Positions 1-10,491 of a DNA stretch of 64,000 bases are shown piece by piece. Position 1 is the first letter of the stretch; each line of letters begins with the position of its first letter. This stretch comes from Actinostola sp. cb2023 (lineage: Eukaryota > Cnidaria > Anthozoa > Actiniaria > Actinostolidae), in NCBI GenBank assembly GCA_033675265.1, contig JAUJYZ010001120.1, positions 62,001 through 126,000 of the forward strand, given 5' to 3'. The position numbers and the translations under genes are program-made. A model generated the notes under the pieces. It did no database searches and was not told where the DNA came from. It saw nothing but the letters and a program-made list of their open reading frames with translations.

Positions 1-322
1 GTTGTTCTATATATGTCTGTCTCCATTGTTCTATATGTCTGTCTTCGTTGTTCTATATGTCTGTCTCCGTTGGTTCTATATGTCTGTCTCCGTTGTTCTA
101 TATGTCTGTCTCCGTTGTTCTATATGTCTGTCTCCGTTGTTCTATATGTCTGTCTCCGTTGTTCTATATGTCTGTCTCCGTTGTTCTATATGTCTGTCTC
201 CGTTGTTCTATATGTCTGTCTCCGTTGTTCTATATGTCTGTCTCCGTTGTTCTATATGTCTGTTTCCGTTGTTCTATATATGTCTGTCTCCGTTGTTCTA
301 TATGTCTGTCTCCGTTGTTCCA
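1..322. repeat. 22-bp satellite, CTGTCTCCGTTGTTCTATATGT type
   Basis: About 15 head-to-tail copies of a 21-23-bp unit reading TGTCTGTCTCCGTTGTTC plus TATA. A few units carry an extra TA or a C-to-T change. The array starts before the window edge. A second block in the same orientation lies at 2,322-2,509. The open frames across it are repeat artefacts. Confidence 0.95.
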
Positions 323-2321
323 TATCAAACTTATGTCCTGCATCATTGAACATTTGCTCCTGTTGGGATCCAGTATCACGCGGACAACGTTTTTTGTTAA
401 TGCTTTGTTAACTAATGCACGTGAGGCCCGATTGATCCAGCAATTTGTTCACTATGACCGCTAAATAAAGCAGATTCGTACGTGACTGGTTTATCATTTC
501 TGAATTCATATTTTTCCTTTGACAATGCGTAAATCAGGTAGCTAAAATATAAGAGAGGATGGAAAAGCTGCATATGTTTCCTCAACGGGAAAATATATCA
601 CAAATTCGAACTAACTTATTGATCTCGTGCGTGTAAATATTGGAAATTGCCTTCAAAAAACGTCCTTTCCGAGCCATAATTTATTTGCGAATTCGCCGGC
701 CTATGTAGCTTCTACATACAGACCGCGATACAGAGCACCAATATGATGTTCACAATTACCAAACAAAGAGTTTTAGATTTCATTTTGCCACCGCTTAATT
801 ACTCGGGCCCTTCCGAAGGAAGCCCGAGTTAGAAAATGCGTTTTTTCGGTAGTAGTAGTCGTAGTTTTGTTCGGCTAAAGAATGACGAAAGTATGCGACG
901 TATTTAATCGTATCGAGTTTCAAGATTACTCAGCAGATAAGAAAAAAACACACACACACAGGACTAAAGTAGATTTGAATCTTAGTTTTGAAAGCAGCTG
1001 TAGATCTTCAAGCTATTAAAAGGTCAGGATTCTAGTTCATCGTTCAATGACTAGAAGTGGTAAAAGGACTAGAAGCTCGCTTAAAATATATTTAATAAAA
1101 ACAAACGCGAGGGCGTTATCAGAACCATCTGACCTATGCAACCTCAAGACGTATCATGTTCGTACTCACCCGACTCATAGTCTCCCTCGTCACTCAACTG
1201 TCACTGATTGTCATGACGTCAGAGAAATGATATTGTATTGAAGAAGATGTCCTTGTTTTATATAGAACTGCCGCGTAGGCTATTTAAAACAGAATTTCCA
1301 CGCTCAAAACAGGTCAGTGAACGGCAAAAATACAATCGAAATCAAAACGTCCTTAGATTTTAGGGATCTATTGCAGAAGAAGACGCTCAGTGACAAGGGA
1401 GACTATTTCGGTCGGTGACTCATAGATAAAGATCTCCGACTCTTGAAAGTACGCTGTCATACGTATTTAAACGTATTTGAGGTCACTTGAGGTCACATCT
1501 TAAATCTAACAGAAGCAGCTTTTGATTTTTAATCGATAATTCCTTTCTGATTTCGAGATAAATCGAACAAGATTTTTTAATGTATAGGCAGAGACAGCAG
1601 ATTGGTCGAGCTTTGTCACATCATACTGAATCAACTGGATGTTTAAAAATACGAAGTTCTAACTCATGATGGATGTTTATTTTATTCCACGTTTGAAAAA
1701 TTCAGAAGGAAAGGGAATCGTAAAAATCGTACTTCAAAACTACATCAAAGCATTTAAGGCGAGCAAGGTCAATGTTCGTAAATCGAGATCGTACATATAG
1801 CCCTTCATCAGACATATAGTCTCCCTCGTCACGCAACTGTCAGTCATTGTCAGGTCTCTCCTCACGCATCTGACATTATCCTTTTCATAAGCCCGAGTGT
1901 ACGCTCATTGAGCGTCTTGTTAAGTTTAATATACATGTATTTTATATCAAAATGCGCGTACAATTACAGAGCATTAGAATCCGGCGGTAGGTTTTTGATT
2001 GACACAATTCCCAAAGAATTCAGAGGGATTTTGTGTGCAGCGTATGTCACGCTCTCCTATATCTCTTCAGAGATTTCAGTTCGATTGACTTTGAAGAAAC
2101 GGAAAATGCCACCTTCAAACCTCTTTATTTGTGCTTGAATTGCCAGCTTATTCATTCCTTACATATTCGTCTTTTATATTCCGTTGGTAGGTTTTTGATT
2201 TGTATTTTAACAATGCAGTAAAAAGCAAAAATGTATCAAAATCATGCTGTTTTTCGCCTAAACAAGACTCGCCTCATCTGCATATGTGAAACAATGACCT
2301 TTTGTATAACATAAGTTTGAT
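323..2321. other. Intergenic stretch without a recognised gene
   Basis: AT-rich sequence between the two blocks of the 22-bp satellite. No open frame here looks like a protein domain. The only structure seen is a short GC-rich inverted repeat at 801-829 (ACTCGGGC ... GCCCGAGT) and a fragment sharing the AAGCCCGAG word near 1,888. Confidence 0.6.
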
Positions 2322-2509
2322 ATGATATGTCTGTCTCCGTTGTTCTATATGTCTGTCTCCATTGTTCTATATATGTCTGTCTCCGTTGTTCTATATGTCT
2401 GTCTCCGTTGTTCTATATATGTCTGTCTCCATTGTTCTATATGTCTGTCTCCGTTGTTCTATATGTCTGTCTCCGTTGTTCTATATATGTCTGTCTCCGT
2501 TGTTCTATT
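2322..2509. repeat. Second block of the 22-bp satellite
   Basis: About eight copies of the same unit as at the left edge of the window (TGTCTGTCTCCGTTGTTC), same orientation, with some units carrying CATTG in place of CGTTG. Confidence 0.95.
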
Positions 2510-2556
2510 TCTATCTGACTATCTGTGTTTAAATGTCGATCTTAGTCGATCACTCT

Positions 2557-2720
2557 ATAGACCGAATGCAATAATGGCGTCCAATTTCAATTGCCATTGT
2601 TCTGGACTGACTAGCCTCTCATACAGGTGAAAATGCTTTTGTGTTTCCACATGAACACGAGGCTAGTCAGTCCAGAACAATGGCAATTGAAATTGGACGC
2701 CATTATTGCATTCGGTCTAT
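2557..2720. repeat. Perfect inverted repeat with 62-bp arms
   Basis: The arm 2557-2618 (beginning ATAGACCGAATGC, ending GACTAGCCTC) is the exact reverse complement of 2659-2720, with a loop of about 40 bases. Compatible with a young fold-back MITE or a long hairpin transcript. No target-site duplication is obvious. Confidence 0.92.
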
Positions 2721-2844
2721 CGATCTGTCCAATCCGTCCGTCCATCTATCCGTCTATCGATCTGCCGCCCGGCTATCTGTCTATCCGCATCTCAGTGCTC
2801 TAACAGGCCTACTATATAGCCGGCTCCGGATCCTAAAGTGGCAC

Positions 2845-3613
2845 AAAGTCGCATTAACTTTTAAGTTGGTCAATTCAACTTGATTTAGTTTAAGGTCTAA
2901 AGTCGCTCAAAATTGCCTGAAGTCGATTTTAATCGCATAAAGTCGCATTAAGTTTTAAGTTGGTCAATTCAACTTGATTTAGTTTAAGGTCTAAAGTCGC
3001 TCAAAATATTGCCTGAAGTCGATTTTAATCGCATAAAGTCGCATTAAGTTTTAAGTTGGTCAATTCAACTTGATTTAGTTTAAGGTCTAAAGTCGCTCAA
3101 AATGTTGCCTGAAGTCGATTTTAATCGCATAAAGTCGCATTAAGTTTTAAGTTGGTCAATTCAACTTGATTTAGTTTAAGGTCTGAAGTCGCTCAAAATT
3201 GCCTGAAGTCGATTTTAATCGCATAAAGTCGCATTAAGTTTTAAGTTGGTCAATTCAACTTGATTTAGTTTAAGGTCTAAAGTCGCTCAAAATATTGCCT
3301 GAAGTCGATTTTAATCGCATAAAGTCGCATTAAGTATTAAGTTGGTCAATTCAACTTGATTTAGTTTAAGGTCTAAAGTCGCTCAAAATTGCCTGAAGTC
3401 GATTTTAATCGCACAAAGTCGCATTAAGTTTTAAGTTGGTCAATTCAACTTGATTTAGTTTAAGGTCTAAAGTCGCTCAAAATATTGCCTGAAGTCGATT
3501 TTAATCGCATAAAGTCGCATTAAGTTTTAAGTTGGTCAATTCAACTTGATTTAGTTTAAGGTCTAAAGTCGCTCAAAATTGCCTGAAGTCGATTTTAATC
3601 GCATAAAATCGCA
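2845..3613. repeat. ~96-bp tandem satellite, eight copies
   Basis: Unit contains AAGTTGGTCAATTCAACTTG (itself a palindromic segment), then TTTAAGGTCTAAAGTCGCTC, GCCTGAAGTCGATTTTAATC and a GCATAAAGTCGCATTAAG junction. Copies start about every 95-98 bases from 2,863 on. Variants are single-base changes and ATT/ATGTT indels after CTCAAAA. Confidence 0.93.
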
Positions 3614-3622
3614 TTAATGTGC

Positions 3623-3850
3623 GGACACACGGTGCAATATTGCTGGCAATTTTGTTGCAGCGTGTGTCCAGCCATAAAACTGATTGCTCGCAATTGACTA
3701 GCGCACGCTAATACGACGTAATTTGTTGCTCGCAATGTTGCAGAAGTAGTAAGACTCGATTCTACTTCTGCAACATTGCGCGCAACATGTTGCAGAGGTG
3801 GACACACGCTGTAACAATACGTGTTGCGCGTAATGTTGCACCGTGTGTCC
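3623..3850. mobile_element. Fold-back element, GGACACACGGTGCAA family, copy 1
   Basis: Terminal inverted repeats GGACACACGGTGCAA ... TTGCACCGTGTGTCC. The interior is full of complementary GTTGCAGAAGTAG and GCGCGCAAC words. A second, shorter member with the same ends and interior words lies at 51,492-51,652. It abuts the ~96-bp satellite and is followed within 10 bases by a different MITE. Confidence 0.8.
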
Positions 3851-3857
3851 GACCCTT

Positions 3858-4060
3858 TAGAGTCGTAGTGGGAAACCTACGGTACGGAGTTCCGGTCACA
3901 ATATGGAATCGATCGCGAAGACATTCGACCAATCACAGCGCGCAAAATCATCACTCAACCAATCAGAATGCTTGGATACGGCATGATGATGGCGCGATAC
4001 GGTCACGGTACGGCACGAACCGTACTATAACTACTTCCCACTCATACGAAAACGATTCTA
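3858..4060. mobile_element. TA-flanked MITE 'GTGGGAA', copy 1
   Basis: Begins TAGAGTCGTAGTGGGAAACC and ends CCCACTCATACGAAAACGATTCTA. The internal sequence includes GACCAATCACAGCGCGCAAA and AACCAATCAGAATGCTTGGA and paired CGGTACGG words. Three further copies lie at 24,198-24,391, 36,770-36,968 and 38,418-38,631. TA at both ends fits the TA target duplication of Tc1/mariner-type non-autonomous elements. Confidence 0.85.
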
Positions 4061-5246
4061 AGTTTAGGCATAAGGTTACCTAGAAAACGTTACGGACCAG
4101 GAGTAAGGCCTTCCTGGTCTATCACCATGTCATCTAGTTCTCCGCTATATCTTTCAATCCTCAGTTGGTGTATTTTTTGTGTTTATTTTTTATATCTTTC
4201 ACGTATATGTTTTCTCAAAGCGTTAGTATGTTTTTTTCGGCTATAAACCCGCAATGTATAAGAAGATCCATCCCTAAATCATCAGCGATATTCCATCACC
4301 TCCAATATCAACAATCCTACGCTGCACTCACATATAATATCATTAATCTTAAGACTGGAGTGTTCGGTTTTCCTTTTGGTCTTTCCGTAAAGAAATATAA
4401 TTGAACGGCCTTTTAGTAATTTATCGCTCGTAAGTTATCCGACGTCTCATCGGTTTTCACTTTAAAGAAGCTTCGACTGAGCTCAAACGTTAATTAGGAG
4501 ACTTGCCGATTGTTGGAGGGAAAGGACAACCGATTGAAAACACTCACTATTTTTAATCAATGCAAGTCGATGAATTCAGTTTAGAGATGTTTTCCCCCTT
4601 TATTCAAAGATAAGAAGTATTCCAGAATTCTGTATAATTGCAGTAAGTAAACACACATCGTTATAAATCGGATTGCTGACGATAGCAAACGGTTTGTATT
4701 AAAAAACACATGGTTGAGTTTTAAAATACTCCGGGGCTCACATTTCAGTTCTGGCGACCGAATAAATGTAACGAATGAATTCCGGTCCATAAAGTAGCAT
4801 TAATAACCATCCAAAATCCCTTCTTTCACATCCGAGTAAATATATCTCTATTTACTTTGGTAGGAAATACGATTATGCAAATACGCGCCGTCAATTATTT
4901 GTGGTGGTAGTTCAGTTCCCTGTTCATTATTTTCGGCGAGAGAGGAATTAATTACTGCATGCCCCCTAGTCTGTGGTCCAGCTGCTTGTCACTTATCTCT
5001 CGATCGAATGTTCTTTCGCCTCTCTTTTCATTAGAAAACATTAAAAATCTTTCACCCAAAGCATCGTTATCAACACGTAGATAATAAAGGCGCGCACAAA
5101 GCCAACGCTTCGACTTCCAGTAGTTTACGTACCAAGAATTGTACTCAAATCTCGACGAGTTTACTTCCAGCTACAGTGATTACAATATTAATACGGATCT
5201 TCTTTCAAGAGCAGTAAATATATTCCCAAAAGGTTTAAGGAGATTG
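4061..5246. other. Intergenic, probable 3' flank of the K+ channel gene
   Basis: No recognisable coding segment on either strand. Part of it just left of 5,247 is probably the 3' untranslated region of the minus-strand channel gene. Confidence 0.5.
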
Positions 5247-6662
5247 TTAAATTTGGCTGATGTTACGCGAGGCGTTTCCTCCTTCGATCTCGTCCACTGG
5301 CTTCCTCTCCTCCTCGAGTTCGCGCCTCTCTTTATCTTGGTTGTAAAAATAACCAAAATTGGAGACAATAACGGGGACGGGTAGAGCTAGCGTCAAAACA
5401 CCTGCGATTGCACACATTGATCCGATGACTTTCCCCCATGTAGAAATGGGCGCCTTGTCGCCATAACCAACGGTTGTCATGGTAACGACGGAGAACCAGA
5501 AGGCTTCGGGTATACTTGAGAAGTGAGCGCTCTCAACGTAGAAAACAGCACTGGAGAAGATTATAACCCCCATAAGTAGAAAGAACGTTAGGAGTAGCAG
5601 CTCGCGCATACTTGCTTTCAGGGTTTTGCCGAGAACCTTGAGACCCCTGTAGTGACGTGAGAGCTTGAAGATGCGAAATACACGTATCAAGCGAAGTATA
5701 CGAAGAAAGGCGATGAGAGAACCGTTCTTTTTGGAATCAAATGAGCTGCCGATGCCAAGAATAATGTAATACGGCAAGACGGCCACGAAGTCGATGATGT
5801 TTAAAAACGAACGCACAAAGTCTAACTTTATGGGCGCAGCGATGAAGCGCACAATAAGTTCAAACGAAAACCAGATAACGCAGAAGATTTCGATCCTGTT
5901 GAGTGCAGAGTTACTGTCGTTGCGAGTTTTTCGTAGCTCGGGCAAAGTTTCGATGCAAAAAATGACAATTGATAATAGAATCACTCCAACGGACAAAACG
6001 GCCAAGATTTTCGCTGGAATGGAGGAGTGCGGATACTCGAATAGCTTCCACACGTTTCTCAGGATGACGTTGTTGGGCATCGGCGGAGGATCCTCCATCG
6101 AATCTAAACAGAATTCTTTGAGAAAATCTGGGGAAATTAAATCTTGTATTTCGAAAAATTCAATTTCCCCAAGGAAAGTTCGCTTGTCGAGATCCACCGG
6201 CCAGAGAAGGTTGCCGTTCGATTGGTAGAAGTATAAAATCGACTCGAAAGCCACACGATTGCGATCGAAGAAGTACTCGTTCTTGTTCGCGTCAAAGAAA
6301 TGAGCACGTTTTTCTGGGCTGCCTAGCAATGACGTCGGATATCGCGCCAACGTACTCTCCAAAGTTTCATAATACATCCCACTTATGTTGATTTTAACTC
6401 GCTTTTCTTTCTTCTTCGGAGTTTTGGGTTCTTTGTGGATGGTGATAGCGGCCGGGTGAGCGTTTCGGATTCCATGTTCAATGCTCTTACTGTCGTGTCG
6501 CTTCTCGTCGGCTTCCGCTGTTCTTTTCGAGGGAGAAAAACCGGGATAGCCACGCGAATCTGAAGGTCTTCTACATCTCCACGACCCATCGAAACCCTCG
6601 CCGGCTAAGCCATAGTTTTCATTCTGGAGAGCTTGGGCTCCTGATACCAACACGGCCTCCAT
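5247..6662 (-). CDS. Shaker-type voltage-gated potassium channel (Kv1-like), single exon, 471 aa
   Basis: Pore-forming alpha subunit of a delayed-rectifier or A-type K+ channel, acting as a tetramer in the plasma membrane. Seen: T1 tetramerisation domain at about residues 88-185 (KINISGMYYETLESTLARYP); S1 216-238; S2 257-276 with FELIVRF; S3 283-304; S4 317-338 with Arg or Lys every third position (LRILRLIRVFRIFKLSRHYR); S5 352-376; selectivity filter TVGYGD at 397-402; S6 with the PVP gate hinge at 428-430. The T1 and membrane core are complete and the length is typical. One exon carries everything, as reported for some cnidarian Shaker genes. The N-terminal 85 residues are polar, without an obvious inactivation ball. 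The end -SQI fits a class I PDZ ligand. Unusual pore-mouth residues are listed under findings. Family assignment is firm; the start codon is the first in-frame Met. Confidence 0.96.
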   Translation of the reverse strand: MEAVLVSGAQALQNENYGLAGEGFDGSWRCRRPSDSRGYPGFSPSKRTAEADEKRHDSKSIEHGIRNAHPAAITIHKEPKTPKKKEKRVKINISGMYYETLESTLARYPTSLLGSPEKRAHFFDANKNEYFFDRNRVAFESILYFYQSNGNLLWPVDLDKRTFLGEIEFFEIQDLISPDFLKEFCLDSMEDPPPMPNNVILRNVWKLFEYPHSSIPAKILAVLSVGVILLSIVIFCIETLPELRKTRNDSNSALNRIEIFCVIWFSFELIVRFIAAPIKLDFVRSFLNIIDFVAVLPYYIILGIGSSFDSKKNGSLIAFLRILRLIRVFRIFKLSRHYRGLKVLGKTLKASMRELLLLTFFLLMGVIIFSSAVFYVESAHFSSIPEAFWFSVVTMTTVGYGDKAPISTWGKVIGSMCAIAGVLTLALPVPVIVSNFGYFYNQDKERRELEEERKPVDEIEGGNASRNISQI

Positions 6663-9575
6663 GAAGATTCCAAACTTTCACTTTGTTGTTGATCATCCGC
6701 TGATTCGGCCGTCTTGCCAATTTTCTTGCAAAGACTACAACAGATCAAGTTGAAGAACTATAGATATCCGAGTGGTTTAGTATTGTCCACAATTTGCATA
6801 AAGACGCAGATGGAGCAGCAGACTCTACTGCCCACTGGGGATGACACTCGTCAACTGAGCAGCCAATTCTACGTGTCTCTGTAAGCGAAAGGAATAGTCA
6901 CTACATCCTGACACCGTATGTCCTCCCGAGGCGAAAGAACTGGAAGAACAGACTTGAGCAAAGTTACAGAGGAAATAGAATTACGCGAAGCTCACGTGAC
7001 CAGAGATCTTGAGCAGCTGGCGTGGCGATTGGCAAAAATACAATCGTGTATTCGTTTCTTAATTCTGTGAATAAAACGCGACTAATCGGAATCTTCCTAC
7101 TTTCTTCACCTCAAACGTCGCGGTCAAAAGGCCAGCGTCTTCTTCTGTTGTTATTGAGTGTAGGTCCTGATCCTCTAAAGCTTGTTTTATAACTGCAAGG
7201 GTGGGATTTCTTTTTGCGTAGATTATTCTCTGATGAAATACTATTTTAGTGTAAGTATACAGTGCAACATCTTGTCTTGATAGCTGCTTTGAATTTTTAA
7301 TGAGTTAGACCGCTGAGCAGCAGAAGTAATTCATTTCTTCCTACCAATTTGAAGGCCTTTGATATCAACACTTCATAATAATGTTATTAAATCAGTTTAA
7401 TAGAGCAATAGAGCAATTCCAAAGGTCAAACTTCCATCAAATTTCGCTGAATTTGGGTAAGAAAGGTTTTTAGGAAATAAACTCGTGATATCTTTTGACA
7501 TGAATTGCATTACCGTTGAGCATCTTCGACACCAACAACTCACTATGGAAACGAGAATTTAACTCAGTTTTTCAATTCCATTCGGTTAACTGATGACTGC
7601 CACACTGTCCTGAGTCATGCTTTAATATTTGATGTCTATCTTTCAAGCTTTGTGGAGTACGTAGTATACCGGCTAAAGCCCAATACATCCGTCTGCGAAG
7701 AGAATTATATCGAGTAAAGTTTATTTCGTTTTGTCTTTTATCCGATTCCACTTATTTGAAGACTATGTTGGTTTAGCACTACACAATGCTTCAAGCCTCA
7801 AGGCGAGCTTTATACAGTTAAAACCCTTTTTACAAATGAGAGTAGCGGTTAAAGTACTGAATACATGTATACGCCGCTAAAATAACGACCAACAGATAAT
7901 ATTCATTCGCCGACTGAACGAATAGAAATCAATTCATCTCAAATGTATTATCGCAAAGCCAGGCCACTATTTAAAAATTAAGTAATTTTAGCGATTTCCA
8001 TCTTTGCATGGCACACACATATATATCAAAAGCTCAGTCTTGAAAAGCCTTCAAACGAATTGTCTGTCATTTGCAATTTTACGCATTGGAAAAATAAAAA
8101 TTGGGGGAATTCTATGCAGAACGAATTGGGGAAGTTTCTCTTTTACTCAAGTAAAAAGATCGTTAATTTTTGTGTTGACTTCAGTAAATGAAAAATATAT
8201 TTTTTTAGCGACAATATGGCATGCAGTAGTGAGCCAATCCGAAAAAAGAACGTATGTATGTTATAGCAACGGTGAACTGAGAAACACGGTACACGCTGTT
8301 AGCATATGCTAAATAAATACTTACAAATGCGCGATGATGGCAAATGTTTTGACCGCGTAATTATTCAACGAGTAAAAGGTAAAACTACTGTCTCGTAAAA
8401 ATAAACTGAGCGTTGACCGTTGAAATGCTGGCCTATGCTGGATTATTATCGAGGTGCGAAGTGCATCATAGTAATTATACAATTGAATAACATAATTCCA
8501 CAGAAATGCAATTTATCAAAAAAAAACAAAAAAAAACTGCTCAATAAATTGGATTGTTTAAATAATTTTGTTATTATTACGTTACTGTTCTCTCTTTCGA
8601 TTTACTTTCGATTTAATTCCAAACATGCGCGCTTTTTCTGTTCTTCGCATCCGGAACGTAATCAGTTTCGCTTTGCTCCATGTGTGAGCTTATTTCCGTT
8701 CCCTGCAGCTATATACAGATGTTTGTTTGCAAACATATGAGTGATAGACGTTTTTATAATTAAAATTAGATGGTGTGTACAAATTTATGCGTATATATTT
8801 GAAAGTCCTTTTTCCTGGTGTTCAATTCATTTTCGCAACTTCGCACCAGCGAAGCACTTTGATTTTTTACAAAAAAATACCTAATCGCGCGCGCGGCTTT
8901 AAAGTCATCGAACAAGAAATAAAACACTTTTAACTCATGCATGGTCGGTTTATCTGCGAGTTTAAAGGTTAAGTGTTTCACCTGTTTCTTGATATAGAAT
9001 GAAAGGGAATATTTTAAAAGAAGAAAAGCAGTAAATATAGATTATAAAAATACAGAACGCTCACTGTTCAACTTAAGCTTCTACTCGACATATTTCTAGA
9101 AAGAAAGAATGAAAAATGACTGAATAAACTAATGAATAACTTGATTTCACAAAAACTCAAACACACTCGGCATAAACGCCATGATTTCCATGCCGTATCA
9201 ACAAACTTAATCTAGATACACAAACGACTAAACAAACGATGGTCGGGTTTGTTCTGTGATACTCTCTACTCGGCGTACAACTTGTTCTTGCGAATTAGGT
9301 TACCCAGGCAACGAAATCTCATACCAAACACCCCCTACCTCCATACCCATAGGTACTTACTGCACGAGGGGTGGGAGGTGGAGTTTACATATTACTCCTA
9401 TCGTCCAGAGTCCACTCGAGTTGTATCAGTTCTTCCTTTTCTTCAATACAATTGACCAATCTTAAAAATACACAAAATTCTGCTTAGCCTCGCATTCAGG
9501 ATCGGAGTCTAGCTTATTTTGTTATTCAATTTTTTTCTTTTGTTTTCGGCATCTTGGAAGTGAGCATGAGGCTAA
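6663..9575. other. Intergenic and upstream region of the K+ channel
   Basis: About 2.9 kb, mostly AT-rich. No domain-like open frame was recognised on either strand, nor any strong tandem repeat. The first few hundred bases right of 6,662 should contain the 5' UTR and promoter of the channel gene. Confidence 0.5.
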
Positions 9576-9795
9576 GGTTGCGTTCGATTGACCTTATTCC
9601 AGAATAGGAATACACAGAATAAAATCCCTAAATCGCTGTCACACAGCTACTGTCCACTGTAAAATGAAACAATTCGTTGTTGTATTATAATAAAGTTACA
9701 AGGAACAGTTTGGAATTTTAAATGTGCTGAAATAAAAGCATCCAAGTGTTTATTCCGTGTATTCCTATTCTGGAATAGGGTCAATCGAACGCACC
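9576..9795. mobile_element. 220-bp MITE, GGGTGCGTTCGATTGACC family, complete copy
   Basis: Left end GGTTGCGTTCGATTGACC, right end GGTCAATCGAACGCACC; the inverted repeats extend through the CCAGAATAGGAATACAC word. CTAA lies directly outside both ends. A left-half copy at 32,057-32,192 is preceded by TTAA, so the target may be TTAA (piggyBac-like), mutated here to CTAA. That class assignment is inference. Confidence 0.8.
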
Positions 9796-10491
9796 CTAAC
9801 CTGAATTTCAAGTAATTTTTAGATGGGTCAATTAGGGATATAACCGGACTGTTTTCTCAGCCATTCCACAAATCAAATCACAACGAAATAATCTATAATA
9901 TAGATTTTATTGCATGTTATATATACAAGGGTGAATATGAAAGTGGTTTATAAGTAAATATATATAATAATAATATATAATTGTTCTCTTATTTTCTATT
10001 GCTAATACTATAATCTAATATAAATAACATATACCGAATACTCTAGGATTTGGTTAAACTATAGCGACATTAAATTGCATGTATTTTGCGTCGTTTCAAA
10101 GTTTGACGTAACATTTAGGTGATGATTTCCGTACGAGCATCACATGATGCGTTGCGTTTGATAAATTGTTCTCCGTGTAAATAACGTACGTACGTACGTA
10201 ATCCGTGAACGTTTCCTACGTACGAGTACATGTACACTACGTAATCACATCTGCATGATTTATGGATATGTTACTGGCCTTACGTTTTCTTTGACGTGAT
10301 GTGTCGGAAGGCGCTTCTAAACCTTACGTTTTCTGTGACGTTTTGCGTTTCGTGAACTTATGTATGATATTTTAGGGTACTTGCGTTCTGTGTTACGTTC
10401 CATGACCTTGCGTTGTTTTACGTAAGCGCACACTACGTAACTGGTTCCCATCACGTTCTTTGTGTTACGCTAACGTAACCACCTGCTCGAA
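9796..10491. other. 3' flank of the MYLIP-like gene
   Basis: Probable 3' untranslated region of the minus-strand gene ending at 10,492. TTTATT at 9,906-9,911 is a minus-strand AATAAA. Includes ACGTACGTACGTACGT near 10,186 and several CTTACGTTTTCTTTGACG-like words. Confidence 0.4.

Noticed and set aside
5794..6228. 144-codon plus-strand frame
   Set aside because: Antisense shadow of the K+ channel coding sequence, without any domain.
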